Source: Pseudogemmobacter lacusdianii
GTDB taxonomy: Bacteria; Pseudomonadota; Alphaproteobacteria; Rhodobacterales; Rhodobacteraceae
Length of the DNA stretch: 64,000 nt
Direction: 5' to 3'
NCBI RefSeq assembly: GCF_030848395.1
Contig: NZ_JAVDBT010000001.1
Coordinates: forward strand, 62,001 to 126,000
Shown: positions 26,787-35,678 of the stretch, in pieces
How the letters are laid out: each line of letters begins with the position of its first letter
Numbering within the stretch: the stretch's first letter is position 1
Notes under the pieces: model-generated
Databases searched by the model: none
What the model saw: the letters and a program-made list of their open reading frames with translations, nothing else
What the model was told of the DNA's origin: nothing
Translations under genes and position numbers: made by a program

Positions 26787-27233
26787 TCTGGTATTCCTTC
26801 GATTCGTCAAAACGGAAGAGAAACGGGGAATCCCGGCCCTCGAATTCGATTGCGGGCGTGTAAGTCGAAAGCGCGGTCTCGTCAAGCACGAAGCCAGCGA
26901 CAGCCACCTGCAACCGGCTTGTCTGGGCAGGTGAATGCCACGAATCGGCGCTGGGTTCCAGCCCCTTGCCGGGGCAATTCTGGCCAGATCGCAGGGTAAC
27001 ATTTTGCGTGATCGGGTTTTGCGCTCGGGCAAGGAGGCAAAGTTAAAGCGCCGCATTGGCGCATTATCTTGTGGTTTGACGCAGATTCGCTGTCAAAGTT
27101 TTGCGCCTTTCGGCAAATGGCGGCCGAGCTGCGGCGCAGCATTGAAAGAATCGCTGATTTTTGTCAGAGTCAGACCCAGAAAAATGATCGCTGGCGCTTG
27201 AGGTTCTCCACGCCACCGGCAATGAGGCAGATG
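26787..27233. other. 447-bp intergenic region between rpmB and a secreted-protein gene
   Basis: This is a divergent region that must carry two promoters. A TTGACG hexamer at about 27077 could be a -35 element for the plus-strand gene. I see no RNA gene, repeat or conserved small protein. Confidence 0.4.
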
Positions 27234-27560
27234 ATGAAGAAATCGACGATGCGACTGGGCTTTGTTGCCCTTTCCCTTCCGCTTGTGCTTCCGCTTATGA
27301 CCAGCTTTGCGCTGGCAGGGCCGGTCGAATCCGCCTGCGTTCGTTCGGATCGCGCCGGGGCGAGCCGGCCTTTGTGCGGCTGCATCCAACAAGTGGCGGA
27401 TATGGTGCTGACCAATTCCGATCAGCGCCGCGCGGCTAAATTCTTCAAAGACCCCGATGCCGCCCATGCGGTTTGGGTCTCGCAACGCGCCGCAGATGAC
27501 GCTTTCTGGGAGCGTTATAAGCAATTCGGCACGATGGCCGAGGCGTATTGCGCCGGCTAA
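27234..27560 (+). CDS. Small secreted Cys-containing protein
   Basis: The 108-residue product has a signal peptide MKKSTMRLGFVALSLPLV ... SFALAGP with likely cleavage after SFALA (about residue 28). The mature part has ACVRSDRAGASRPLCGCIQQVADMVL and AEAYCAG with four Cys, which could form two disulfides in the periplasm, and a conserved-looking DQRRAAKFFKDPDAAHAV segment. Similar Rhodobacterales proteins have been annotated 'arginine transporter', as I recall, but nothing in the sequence supports transport. ATGs at 27231 and 27234 both follow GAGG. Confidence 0.75.
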   Translation: MKKSTMRLGFVALSLPLVLPLMTSFALAGPVESACVRSDRAGASRPLCGCIQQVADMVLTNSDQRRAAKFFKDPDAAHAVWVSQRAADDAFWERYKQFGTMAEAYCAG

Positions 27561-27597
27561 GGCGCTGATTTCTCAAAACGAAACCTTGCGCGGCGCT

Positions 27598-30009
27598 TCA
27601 GGTGCCGCGCGGCTTGGCGCGCAAGGTGGGCTCGGCTTGGGTCGGGTCCTCTGGCCAAGGGTGACGCGGGTATTGGCCGCGCATATCCTTGCGCACATCG
27701 GCATAGGACTTGGCCCAAAAGCCCGGCAGATCCAGCGTGACCTGCACCGGGCGCTGACCGGGCGATAAAAGCGTCACACGCAGCGGCATCTGATGCGCAC
27801 CAACCGCCGGGTGGCGGGTGACGCCGAACATTTCTTGCAAGCGAATCTCAATGCCGGGTTGATCCCCGTCGTAATCAATCGGCACGGCGCGGCCCAAGGG
27901 CGTGACGAAGCTGGCAGGCGCCAGCCGGTCCAGCGTGGCTTGCTGGTCCCAGCTGAGAAGCGCCTTCAGCGCCGGGGTCAGGTCAAGGCTGCGCAGATCG
28001 GCCTCGGTGCGGGCCTTGGTCAGATAGGGCAGGAGCCAAGCCTCGGCCGAGGCAAGGAGCGCCTCATCGCTGACCTCGGGCCAGCTGTCGTCGCGCGCCA
28101 AAGCAATGCGGGCGCGCAGACGCCGGGCCGAGGCGGTCCAGCTTAGGCCGATCTGGCGCAACCCATCGAGCGCGGCGGTGGCCAGCGCCTCCTCGGGCGC
28201 TTGCGGCCAAGGGCGGTCGTCAAGGATCAGGGCGCCAAAGCTCTCTTGCCGACGCGCGGCGACTTTACCTTCGCGTCGGCTCCAAGAGACCGCCTCTTGC
28301 CACTGAATTTGCGTCGAAAAGAGCGCGCGGAATTCATCTTCCGGCAAAGCGATCGCTTGGCGGATGCTGGCCTCACGCGGGTCTCCGTCGAGATCGCTGG
28401 CCACGATCAGCCGCGCTGCGGCAAGGCTGCTGCCAGCGGGCAGAACCGCGCCTTTGCCGCCTGAGAGCAGGTAACGCGGCGCATCGCCCTTGCGCCGCAG
28501 GCCGATGCGATCAGGATAGGCGAGGGCCACCTGTTGGGCCGGGCTTAGCCCCTGGATCTCGGCCTGCGGGGCAAGCCGCGCGAGACGTTTCGCCTCAAGC
28601 CGGATGCGATCGAGCGTGGGGCGGTGCGCCTCGGCCGGAGGGCGATCAAGGGCCTTGAGCCGCAAGAGAAGGTCAGGGCCCGCGCCGCGCAGAGGGTCGC
28701 GCTCTTCCAGCAGAGCCGCCAGCGGGGCGGCGGCTGGGCCGGCGACGGTCAACATATGGCCGATTCGCGGATGCAAAGGCAGGGCGGCGAGTTTGCGGCC
28801 ATGTGCGGTGATCCGTCCAAGCTGCAGCGCACCCAGATCGGTGAGCAGAGCCTTGGCCTCGGCCAATGGGGCGGCGGGGGGCGGGGTCAAGAAGGGCAAC
28901 GCCTCTGAGCCCCATTGCGCCAGTTCCAGCGCCAAGGGGGCGAGATCGGCAGCCGCAATCTCGGGCGGGGGGAAGGCGGCGAGTGCGCCCTCTTCGCCCT
29001 TGCTCCAAAGCCGGTAGCAAATGCCCTCGGCCACCCGGCCAGCGCGGCCGCGGCGCTGCTCGGCCTCGGCCTTGGTGACGCGCTCGGTCACGAGCCGCGA
29101 CATGCCCGAGGCGGGGTCAAAGCGCGCGCGGCGGGCGCGGCCCCCGTCGACCACGATGCGAATGTCGGGCAGGGTGAGAGAGGTTTCGGCGATCGAGGTG
29201 GCCAGCACGATCTTGCGCCCTTCGGCCGGGGCAAGCGCGGCGCGTTGGGCGGCGAAATCCATCGCGCCAAAGAGCGGGCGGATGCTGCAGCCGGGAAGGC
29301 CGCTGAGCATCGCTTCGACGCGGCGGATCTCACCTTCGCCGGGAAGGAAGGCGAGAAGGCCGCCTTGTGCTGTTTCATCAATGGCTTGCCGGATCAGCCC
29401 CGCTATGGCCGCTTCAAAGCGCAAGCTTGGGTCGGTTGGGCGGGGCAGCCAGCGCGTCTCGACGGGGAAGGCGCGGCCTTCGGCGGTCAGGATCGGCGCA
29501 TCGCCCATCAGCGCGGCCACCGGGGCGGCGTCGAGGGTTGCGGACATCACCAAAAGTGCGAGATCGGGGCGCAGGGCGCTGCGGATCTCAAGCGCGAGGG
29601 CAAGGCCGAGATCCGCTTGCAGCGAACGTTCGTGGAATTCGTCAAAGATCACGCAAGAGACGCCGGGAAGTTCGGCATCCGATTGGATCATCCGGGTGAG
29701 GATGCCCTCGGTGACCACCTCGATCCGGGTTTGGCTTGAGGTTTTGGCATCGCCACGGATCCGGTACCCAACGGTCTGGCCGACGCTTTCTCCCAAAGCC
29801 TCTGCCATCCGCTCGGCCGAGGCGCGCGCCGCAAGCCGCCGAGGTTCCAACATTAAGATGCGGTCCGGATAAAGCCCTGATGCGAGCAGGTCGAGCGGCA
29901 CGAGGGTGGTTTTGCCCGCGCCCGGAGGGGCCTGCAGCACGGCAAGGCCGCGCTCTCGCAGGGCGGCACGCAAGGCGGGGAGGATCTGGGTGACCGGAAG
30001 CTGGACCAT
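27598..30009 (-). CDS. hrpB: ATP-dependent helicase HrpB
   Basis: The 803-residue DEAH-box helicase of the HrpB type has motif I QAPPGAGKTTLVPL, motif Ia MLEPRRLAARASAERMA, motif II VIFDEFHERSLQADLGLAL (DEFH), motif III LLVMSATLDA and motif VI QRRGRAGRVAEG. The C-terminal HrpB domain holds WPEDPTQAEPTLRAKPRGT at the very end; the typical 'PVQVT.DL.GFW..SY..VRK.MRGQYPRHPWP' block is present. DEFH instead of DEAH is usual in HrpB. The biological role is poorly known. Confidence 0.95.
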   Translation of the reverse strand: MVQLPVTQILPALRAALRERGLAVLQAPPGAGKTTLVPLDLLASGLYPDRILMLEPRRLAARASAERMAEALGESVGQTVGYRIRGDAKTSSQTRIEVVTEGILTRMIQSDAELPGVSCVIFDEFHERSLQADLGLALALEIRSALRPDLALLVMSATLDAAPVAALMGDAPILTAEGRAFPVETRWLPRPTDPSLRFEAAIAGLIRQAIDETAQGGLLAFLPGEGEIRRVEAMLSGLPGCSIRPLFGAMDFAAQRAALAPAEGRKIVLATSIAETSLTLPDIRIVVDGGRARRARFDPASGMSRLVTERVTKAEAEQRRGRAGRVAEGICYRLWSKGEEGALAAFPPPEIAAADLAPLALELAQWGSEALPFLTPPPAAPLAEAKALLTDLGALQLGRITAHGRKLAALPLHPRIGHMLTVAGPAAAPLAALLEERDPLRGAGPDLLLRLKALDRPPAEAHRPTLDRIRLEAKRLARLAPQAEIQGLSPAQQVALAYPDRIGLRRKGDAPRYLLSGGKGAVLPAGSSLAAARLIVASDLDGDPREASIRQAIALPEDEFRALFSTQIQWQEAVSWSRREGKVAARRQESFGALILDDRPWPQAPEEALATAALDGLRQIGLSWTASARRLRARIALARDDSWPEVSDEALLASAEAWLLPYLTKARTEADLRSLDLTPALKALLSWDQQATLDRLAPASFVTPLGRAVPIDYDGDQPGIEIRLQEMFGVTRHPAVGAHQMPLRVTLLSPGQRPVQVTLDLPGFWAKSYADVRKDMRGQYPRHPWPEDPTQAEPTLRAKPRGT

Positions 30010-30087
30010 GCGGTCTTATGGCAAGCCAAAGCGCGTGATGCCAGACGGCGTGATCCAAAGGCGCGGCTGCCGCCGCAGGTTTTTGAA

Positions 30088-30121
30088 GCCGCCTTATGCG
30101 CGAAAGGGCGCATAAGGCGGC
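30088..30121. repeat. Perfect 14-bp-stem inverted repeat in a divergent promoter region
   Basis: GCCGCCTTATGCGC (30088-30101) pairs with GCGCATAAGGCGGC (30108-30121) around GAAAGG. It lies between the divergent hrpB and meaB genes, where a terminator is not expected, and has no T-run. Confidence 0.8.
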
Positions 30122-30194
30122 GGCGGCCTCTGGCGGCCGGTTGTCAAAGCATTAGGTGCTGGCACTTTGGCACCGGCTCGGGCAGGAATGTCGG

Positions 30195-31178
30195 ATGAAC
30201 AGGTCAAATCAGATAACCGCTGAGGCCATTCGGTCCGGCGACCGGCGCGCCTTGGCGCGGGCGATCACATTGGTCGAAAGCGCGCGCAGCGATCATCGCG
30301 CGGCGGCTTTGGCGCTGCTGAGCGGCCTTGGCCGTGACCGCGAAGCCTTGCGCATTGGGCTCTCGGGGACGCCGGGGGTGGGGAAATCCACCTTCATCGA
30401 AGCTTTCGGGATGATGCTGGTGGAGGCCGGGCTGCGGGTGGCGGTGCTGGCGGTTGATCCTTCCTCGGCCCGCTCGGGCGGTTCGATTTTGGGCGATAAG
30501 ACCCGGATGGAGCGGCTTTCGCGGCATCCTTTGGCTTTCATCCGCCCCTCACCCAGCCAAGCGCAGATGGGCGGTGTGGCCCGGCGCAGCCGTGAGGCGG
30601 TGGCCTTGTGTGAGGCGGCGGGTTTCGATGTGATCTTGATCGAGACCGTCGGGGTTGGTCAGTCCGAGACGATGGTTGCAGGGCTCTGCGATCTTTTCAT
30701 CTTGCTGATGGCACCGGCGGGCGGGGATGAGCTGCAAGGCGTGAAGCGCGGGATTATGGAGATTGCGGACCTTATTTTGGTGAATAAGGCCGATGGAGCC
30801 CTGCGCGAGACCGCGACGCGGACGCAGGCCGATTATGCCGGAGCTTTGCGGCTGTTGCGCCGCCGCCCTCAGGATCCTGAGGGGTTCCCAAAGGCGCTTT
30901 GTGTCAGTGCGGCCACCGGAGATGGGTTGGATCTGGCGTGGGTTGAGATGCAGGCTTTGGCCGACTGGCGACAAGCCGAGGGGCATTGGGCCGCGCGCCG
31001 CGCCGAGCAAGCGCAAGAGGCCTTCGTCGAAGAGGTGCGCCAAGGGCTGTTGGCGGTTTTGACGCACGAGCCCGCACGCGGCCTGATGGCGCGTTTTGGC
31101 GAAGAGGTCTTGTCAGGCCAGAGCAGCGCTGAAGCGGCCGCCGCTGAGATGTTGCGGTTGCTGGGGCGTGGCCCTTAG
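30195..31178 (+). CDS. meaB: Methylmalonyl-CoA mutase-associated GTPase MeaB
   Basis: MeaB is a G3E-type GTPase that guards adenosylcobalamin loading and repair of methylmalonyl-CoA mutase. The 327 residues have the P-loop [63 protein letters not shown] (switch/Mg site) and the guanine motif LVNKADG. The ATG at 30195 follows AGGAA; an in-frame start at 30156 would add an unconserved leader. It fits with mce at 12220 in propionyl/ethylmalonyl-CoA metabolism. Confidence 0.95.
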   Translation: MNRSNQITAEAIRSGDRRALARAITLVESARSDHRAAALALLSGLGRDREALRIGLSGTPGVGKSTFIEAFGMMLVEAGLRVAVLAVDPSSARSGGSILGDKTRMERLSRHPLAFIRPSPSQAQMGGVARRSREAVALCEAAGFDVILIETVGVGQSETMVAGLCDLFILLMAPAGGDELQGVKRGIMEIADLILVNKADGALRETATRTQADYAGALRLLRRRPQDPEGFPKALCVSAATGDGLDLAWVEMQALADWRQAEGHWAARRAEQAQEAFVEEVRQGLLAVLTHEPARGLMARFGEEVLSGQSSAEAAAAEMLRLLGRGP

Positions 31179-31211
31179 CGCAAGGGGCGCTGGTATGATG
31201 TGAAAGAGAAG

Positions 31212-31288
31212 TGGCGATCCCGGGAGGACTCGAACCCCCGACCCGCTGCTTAGAAGGCAGCTGCTCTATCCAGCTGAGCTACGGGACC
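31212..31288 (-). tRNA. tRNA-Arg (anticodon UCU)
   Basis: The minus strand reads GGTCCCGTAGCTCAGCTGGA at the 5' end (31288) and ends GATCGCCA with an encoded CCA at 31214-31212. The acceptor stem GGTCCCG/CGGGATC closes with one G-U pair. The D-loop AGCTCAGCTGGATAGAGC and T-arm GGGGGTTCGAGTCCTCC are canonical. The anticodon TCT lies in CTTCTAA (template 31252-31254). It has 77 nt including CCA and reads AGA/AGG arginine codons. Confidence 0.97.
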
Positions 31289-31301
31289 AGTAAGCTGGCT
31301 T

Positions 31302-31766
31302 TTAAACCAGCGCGCGCGTCATGAAAACCGAATTCGGATCAGGGCCATAGCCTTCAAACGGCCCGCAGGTGCTGAAGCCAGCCCGCTCATAAAGGGCGCG
31401 GGCGGCGATGAAGGTGGGTTGAATGCCGGTCTCAAGCGAGAGGCGGGTGTAGCCCTCGGCCTTGGCGGCGTTAACCAAATGTTCAAGTATTTGGCGCGAC
31501 AATCCACGACCGCGAGATTCGGCCAAGACATGCATCGACTTCAGCTCAGCATGCTCGGCATTGATGCGTTTAAGTGCCCCCATCGCCGAGGGCTTGCCCG
31601 CCTCACGCAGCACGAAAAGGCGGACGCCTTCGCGCGCCAAGGCCCCGCGATCCATCATATGGATCGATTCCGGCGGCGTGTCGGCGTGCATATCAGCGGT
31701 ATGGCGCGCAAAAAGCAGCTCAAGATCTTCGGTGAGCGGGCTTTCTTCGGCGATACGCTGCGTCAT
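31302..31766 (-). CDS. GNAT family N-acetyltransferase
   Basis: The 154-residue protein is a single GNAT domain. Acetyl-CoA binding is in LKSMHVLAESRGRGLSRQILEHLV (the R/QxxGxG/A equivalent is RGRGLS), followed by GYTRLSLETG and FIAARALYERAGFSTCGPF, the usual C-terminal 'A..LY...GF' block, and YGPDPNSVFMTR. The substrate is unknown; the same architecture is found in YjaB/PA-type acetyltransferases. Its ATG overlaps the stop of the NDUFS4 gene by 1 nt, so they share a transcript. Confidence 0.88.
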   Translation of the reverse strand: MTQRIAEESPLTEDLELLFARHTADMHADTPPESIHMMDRGALAREGVRLFVLREAGKPSAMGALKRINAEHAELKSMHVLAESRGRGLSRQILEHLVNAAKAEGYTRLSLETGIQPTFIAARALYERAGFSTCGPFEGYGPDPNSVFMTRALV

Positions 31767-32077
31767 CAATGCGTCCAAGCGCCCCGGCGATCGGTGGCGA
31801 AATTCTCGCCATAACCACGCGGGCGAATATTGGCTTTGCGCGGCTGCGGCTCGATCACCGTCGCCTCGATCCCTTTCGAGGCGGCATAGGCCAAAGCCTC
31901 TTCCCGGCTGTCAAAGCGCAGGCGAACTTGGGTTTGCGTGTCGCTGGTCGAAGTCCAGCCCATCAGCGGATCAACCTCACGCGCAGAGGCCGGCGCATAT
32001 TCCAGCACCCAAAACTGGGTCTTGGCGGTGCCGGACTGCATTGCCGTGCGGGCGGGCTGATAGATACGGGCGCGCAT
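31766..32077 (-). CDS. NDUFS4-type accessory subunit of complex I
   Basis: The 103-residue protein has the 'ETC complex I subunit conserved region'. [20 protein letters not shown] is the typical start, then [42 protein letters not shown] and the end [19 protein letters not shown]. It is the alphaproteobacterial homologue of mitochondrial NDUFS4 (18 kDa) and stabilises the NADH-binding module of complex I. The start at 32077 has GAGG upstream; the frame can be extended to 32140 but without conservation. The nuo operon itself is not in the window. Confidence 0.95.
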   Translation of the reverse strand: MRARIYQPARTAMQSGTAKTQFWVLEYAPASAREVDPLMGWTSTSDTQTQVRLRFDSREEALAYAASKGIEATVIEPQPRKANIRPRGYGENFATDRRGAWTH

Positions 32078-32165
32078 GGAAACCTCGGGCTTTGCGTCAG
32101 CTTTTTCAGGCTTTCTGGCTGAAATGCCTGCAAAGCGCAAGCCTCCGCTTGGGCGCGGTGCAGCG

Positions 32166-32180
32166 GTTCATAGGCAGTTT
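32166..32180. promoter_or_regulatory. LexA-like box, one mismatch
   Basis: GTTC-N7-GTTT differs by one base from the alphaproteobacterial SOS box GTTC-N7-GTTC. It is 143 bp upstream of uvrB, in the divergent gap. Confidence 0.3.
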
Positions 32181-32245
32181 TGTGGGGCAGGGGCCCGGTC
32201 GCGCCGGTGGCATTGTAATAATTCTGCGATTTGCGCCTTGAAAGG

Positions 32246-32260
32246 GAACAAAGACAGATC
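32246..32260. promoter_or_regulatory. LexA-like box, one mismatch
   Basis: GAAC-N7-GATC is one base away from the SOS box read on the other strand (GAAC-N7-GAAC). It is 63 bp before the uvrB start, a better promoter distance than the 32166 match. Confidence 0.4.
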
Positions 32261-32322
32261 AAATCTGCTAGAGCCAATTTTACTCGTCCCGTTAGGGATT
32301 CCCGCCCGCAGGACCCCAGACC

Positions 32323-34506
32323 ATGCCTCACAACACCACCGACGCCCTGACCACGCGCCCCGAGGTGCTGACGCGCCCCAAGCTTGAGGGGGGGCGCCGC
32401 TTTGAAATGCAGACGCCGTTTCAGGCGGCTGGCGACCAACCCACTGCGATTGCTGAACTATCCGCGGGTGTGCTGGCCGGTGAGCGCGATCAGGTGCTTT
32501 TGGGTGCGACCGGCACCGGTAAGACCTTTACCATGGCCAAGGTGATCGAAGAGACGCAGCGGCCTGCGATTATCTTGGCACCAAATAAGACTCTGGCTGC
32601 GCAATTATACGGCGAATTCAAAGGCTTCTTCCCCGATAACGCGGTGGAATATTTCGTATCCTATTACGATTACTACCAGCCCGAGGCCTATGTCGCCCGC
32701 ACCGACACCTATATTGAGAAGGAAAGTCAGATCAATGAGCAGATTGACCGCATGCGCCACTCGGCGACGCGGGCACTGCTGGAGCGCGATGATGTGATCA
32801 TCGTCGCCTCGGTGAGCTGTATTTACGGTATCGGCTCGGTCGAGACCTATTCGGCGATGACGCAAGATCTGATTGTTGGGCAGTTTTACGATCAGCGCAA
32901 AGTGCTGGCGGAACTGGTCGCGCAGCAATATCGGCGACTGGAAAGCTCCTTCCAGCGCGGCTCTTTCCGGGTGCGGGGCGATAGTCTTGAGGTCTGGCCC
33001 GCCCACCTTGAGGACCGCGCCTGGCGTTTCAGCTTCTTTGGCGAAGAGCTTGAAGCGATTGTTGAATTTGACCCTTTGACTGGGGCGAAAACCAACAGTT
33101 TCCAGCAAATTCGCATCTATGCGAACTCGCACTACGTTACACCGCGCCCGACTTTGCAGCAGGCGATCAAGGGCATCAAGGATGAGCTCTTTCACCGATT
33201 GAAGCAGTTGACGGGGGAGGGGAAATTGCTTGAGGCGCAGCGGCTGGAGCAGCGCACAAACTTCGATCTTGAGATGATGGAAGCCACCGGCTCTTGCGCG
33301 GGGATCGAGAACTATTCGCGCTGGCTGACCGGGCGCGCGCCGGGGGAGCCGCCGCCGACTTTGTTCGAGTTTATCCCCGATAACGCCATTGTTTTTGCTG
33401 ATGAATCCCACGTTTCTGTCCCGCAGATCGGCGGGATGTATAAAGGCGACTTCCGGCGCAAGATGACGTTGGCCGAACACGGGTTCCGGCTGCCCTCTTG
33501 CATGGACAACCGCCCCTTGAAATTCGAAGAATGGGACGCGATGCGGCCGCAATCGGTCTTCGTTTCGGCGACGCCCGCGGCTTGGGAGCTTGAGCAGAGC
33601 GGTGGCGTCTTTACCGAACAGGTGATCCGTCCAACGGGATTGATCGATCCCGAAGTGGAAATCCGACCTGTCGACATGCAGGTCGACGATCTTTTAGACG
33701 AAATCCGCCGCGTTTCTGCCCGTGGCTTGCGGGTTTTGGTTACGACTTTGACCAAACGGATGGCTGAAGATCTTACAGAATACCTACATGAGCAGGGCAT
33801 TCGTGTGCGGTATATGCACTCGGATATTGACACAATCGAACGTATAGAAATTTTGCGTGACCTCCGTCTCGGCGCCTTTGACGTGCTGATTGGCATCAAC
33901 CTTTTGCGCGAAGGCTTGGACATTCCCGAATGCGGTTTGGTCGCGATTTTGGACGCCGATAAGGAGGGCTTCCTGCGCTCGGAAACCTCGCTCATTCAGA
34001 CGATTGGTCGGGCCGCGCGCAACGCTGAGGGGCGGGTGATCCTTTACGCCGACCGGATCACCGGCAGCATGGAGCGCGCAATGGCCGAGACCGAGCGGCG
34101 GCGTGAAAAGCAGCGCGCCTATAACCTTGAGCACGGCATCACTCCGCAAACGGTTAAGAAGAACGTTGACGATGTGTTGGCGGGGCTGTGGCAGGGGGAT
34201 ACTGACCAAAGTCGTGTCACCGCCAAGGTTGAAAAGGCGAATGTCGGGCAGAATCTGGCGGCGCATTTGGACGCTCTGCGTCACGCTATGCGCAAGGCTG
34301 CAGAGAACCTTGAGTTCGAAGAGGCAGCCCGAATGCGTGATGAAATCAAGCGGTTGGAAGCCGTTGAACTTGCGGTCTCGGATGATCCTTTGGCGCGCCA
34401 ATCGGCCGTGGAAGAGGCGGCGGAATTGGCCGTGAAGGCATCGGGGCGGTCAACGGCGGGTCGGCCGGGACAACGTGGCGGGGTGCGCAGTCGCGGCCGG
34501 CGCTAA
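32323..34506 (+). CDS. uvrB: Excinuclease ABC subunit UvrB
   Basis: UvrB is the damage-verifying helicase of nucleotide excision repair. The 727 residues contain Walker [18 protein letters not shown], the beta-hairpin [51 protein letters not shown], and helicase motifs [27 protein letters not shown] and [11 protein letters not shown] (given here in parts). The C-terminal UVR motif is [28 protein letters not shown]. The 45-residue tail beyond it is Arg/Gly-rich ([12 protein letters not shown]), as in other alphaproteobacteria. Two near LexA boxes lie upstream. Confidence 0.98.
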   Translation: MPHNTTDALTTRPEVLTRPKLEGGRRFEMQTPFQAAGDQPTAIAELSAGVLAGERDQVLLGATGTGKTFTMAKVIEETQRPAIILAPNKTLAAQLYGEFKGFFPDNAVEYFVSYYDYYQPEAYVARTDTYIEKESQINEQIDRMRHSATRALLERDDVIIVASVSCIYGIGSVETYSAMTQDLIVGQFYDQRKVLAELVAQQYRRLESSFQRGSFRVRGDSLEVWPAHLEDRAWRFSFFGEELEAIVEFDPLTGAKTNSFQQIRIYANSHYVTPRPTLQQAIKGIKDELFHRLKQLTGEGKLLEAQRLEQRTNFDLEMMEATGSCAGIENYSRWLTGRAPGEPPPTLFEFIPDNAIVFADESHVSVPQIGGMYKGDFRRKMTLAEHGFRLPSCMDNRPLKFEEWDAMRPQSVFVSATPAAWELEQSGGVFTEQVIRPTGLIDPEVEIRPVDMQVDDLLDEIRRVSARGLRVLVTTLTKRMAEDLTEYLHEQGIRVRYMHSDIDTIERIEILRDLRLGAFDVLIGINLLREGLDIPECGLVAILDADKEGFLRSETSLIQTIGRAARNAEGRVILYADRITGSMERAMAETERRREKQRAYNLEHGITPQTVKKNVDDVLAGLWQGDTDQSRVTAKVEKANVGQNLAAHLDALRHAMRKAAENLEFEEAARMRDEIKRLEAVELAVSDDPLARQSAVEEAAELAVKASGRSTAGRPGQRGGVRSRGRR

Positions 34507-34529
34507 GCGGCGAAATAACTGGTTTCCTA

Positions 34530-34544
34530 TTAACGGTTCGTTAA
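34530..34544. promoter_or_regulatory. Perfect CtrA-type box
   Basis: TTAA-CGGTTCG-TTAA matches the CtrA consensus TTAA-N7-TTAA in all eight fixed bases. A third TTAAC half-site at 34551-34555 follows with a 6-bp gap. It lies 30 bp before the start codon of the excalibur-domain gene and just after uvrB. Confidence 0.6.
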
Positions 34545-34574
34545 TCTTCCTTAACGGGAAGAGGATGAATCGCT

Positions 34575-34805
34575 TTGAAACGTCTATATTCGACGGTGCT
34601 CGTTGCTCCGCTTTTCGCATTGCCCGCTTCGGCACAAAGCTGCGATCCTAATTATGAGGGCGCCTGCGTGCCAATTGCATCAGATGTGGATTGTGCGGGT
34701 GGCAGTGGCAACGGCCCTGCCTATGTGCGCGGGCCGGTTTATGTCGTCGGAGATGATATTTACGGACTGGATCGGGACGGAGACGGGGTCGCCTGCGAAA
34801 GGTGA
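34575..34805 (+). CDS. Secreted excalibur calcium-binding domain protein
   Basis: The 76-residue product has a signal peptide LYSTVLVAPLFALPASAQ with cleavage near residue 21. The mature peptide has SCDPNYEGACVPIASDVDCAGG and ends GLDRDGDGVACER, the excalibur motif DxDxDGxxCE, which binds calcium. Short periplasmic proteins of this type often accompany nucleases, but none is here. The start is a TTG with GAGG at 34561-34564; no in-frame ATG exists. The CtrA box upstream suggests cell-cycle or motility-related expression. Confidence 0.8.
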   Translation: MKRLYSTVLVAPLFALPASAQSCDPNYEGACVPIASDVDCAGGSGNGPAYVRGPVYVVGDDIYGLDRDGDGVACER

Positions 34806-34850
34806 CCCCGCTCCAACTTTTCTCAAGTCAGAGTGGATCGGCGGCCGGTT

Positions 34851-35105
34851 TCACGCCCGCCGCACGAGTTTGAGGAGTGCCAAAAGGATCACTGCGCCGA
34901 TGGTGGCGTGAATGATCGCTGCAATGATGCCGGAACCGATGGAAATGCCGATACGCGGCAACAGCCAGCTTGCGATGAATGCGCCGATGATGCCGACGGC
35001 GATGTTTCCAACAAGACCGAAGCCATATCCCTTGACGATCTGACCCGCCAGCCAACCTGCAATTGCACCGACGAGGATCAGAATGATGATGCTTTCGATA
35101 CCCAT
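34851..35105 (-). CDS. GlsB/YeaQ/YmgE family membrane protein
   Basis: The 84-residue protein has three hydrophobic helices separated by Gly turns: IIILILVGAIAGWLAGQIVKG, then GLVGNIAVGIIGAFIASWLLP and a final GSGIIAAIIHATIGAVILL. This is the transglycosylase-associated (GlsB/YeaQ/YmgE) pattern. Members are linked to general stress and are not enzymes by themselves. It is followed upstream by the monooxygenase-domain gene 12 bp away, so the two are probably one transcript. Confidence 0.92.
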   Translation of the reverse strand: MGIESIIILILVGAIAGWLAGQIVKGYGFGLVGNIAVGIIGAFIASWLLPRIGISIGSGIIAAIIHATIGAVILLALLKLVRRA

Positions 35106-35117
35106 TTTACTCTCCCT

Positions 35118-35453
35118 TCAAGAAGGCGTTAGCCTCTCATAATTGGCAATGATGTCATACATTACCGGCTCAAACCCTTTGCATAACCCGTTGATATGGC
35201 GGTTTCTTTCGCGCATTTCGTCGGTGCGAAGCATGGCCTGGTAATCCTCTCGCCTTTGCCATTGCGAGTAGTTGCAGACGCGCGTGCGCGCATCATTGAT
35301 ATGCAGCCCCGCCGCGATAAAGCCGGGTTGTTTGGAAATGCATTCCGCATAAGCCTTTTGCAAAGACTCCATGAGATCGAAGGCCAAGCCGGGCGTGGTC
35401 TCAAAGGTGGTAATCACCGTTTGGCCGTGGAAGTCCTGGGCAATTTGCGGCAT
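35118..35453 (-). CDS. Antibiotic biosynthesis monooxygenase (ABM) domain protein
   Basis: The 111-residue protein has one ABM ferredoxin-like domain: GQTVITTFETTPGLAFDLMESLQ, then YAECISKQPGFIAAGLHINDAR and VCNYSQWQRREDYQAML. The pattern 'QPGF....LH....... V.NY.QW......' is typical. Members form dimers acting as small monooxygenases or heme-degrading enzymes; the substrate is not inferable. AGGAG precedes the ATG at 35453. A longer in-frame extension is not supported. Confidence 0.85.
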   Translation of the reverse strand: MPQIAQDFHGQTVITTFETTPGLAFDLMESLQKAYAECISKQPGFIAAGLHINDARTRVCNYSQWQRREDYQAMLRTDEMRERNRHINGLCKGFEPVMYDIIANYERLTPS

Positions 35454-35501
35454 GCTGGACGCTCCTTTTGTGCCAGCCTGCCATGGAAAGCTGATTAAAT
35501 C

Positions 35502-35678
35502 ATGCAACTTCTTGATCCCAAGCATCCTTTTTTTGCAAAGATATGGGTGCGCTGGCTTTGCACAGTGCTGGCATTCGGCTGGGCATGCGTGGAATTTTAT
35601 AATGGCGCGCCGGTATGGGCGTTCGTCTTTGCCGCTGCCGGAGCCTATTTGGCTTGGGTTCTTCTTATTCGCAGATAA
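35502..35678 (+). CDS. 58-residue membrane protein
   Basis: This short gene starts MQLLDPKHPFFAKIWVRWLC and has two membrane helices, about residues 18-33 (WLCTVLAFGWACVEFY) and 37-54 (APVWAFVFAAAGAYLAWV), ending LLIRR. The LDPKHPFF start followed by two helices is one I remember from short uncharacterised Rhodobacterales proteins. The reading frame is intact, flanked by minus-strand genes. Its last 14 bp overlap the 3' end of the convergent lipoprotein gene. The ribosome-binding site (GGAAAG) is weak and distant. Confidence 0.7.
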   Translation: MQLLDPKHPFFAKIWVRWLCTVLAFGWACVEFYNGAPVWAFVFAAAGAYLAWVLLIRR

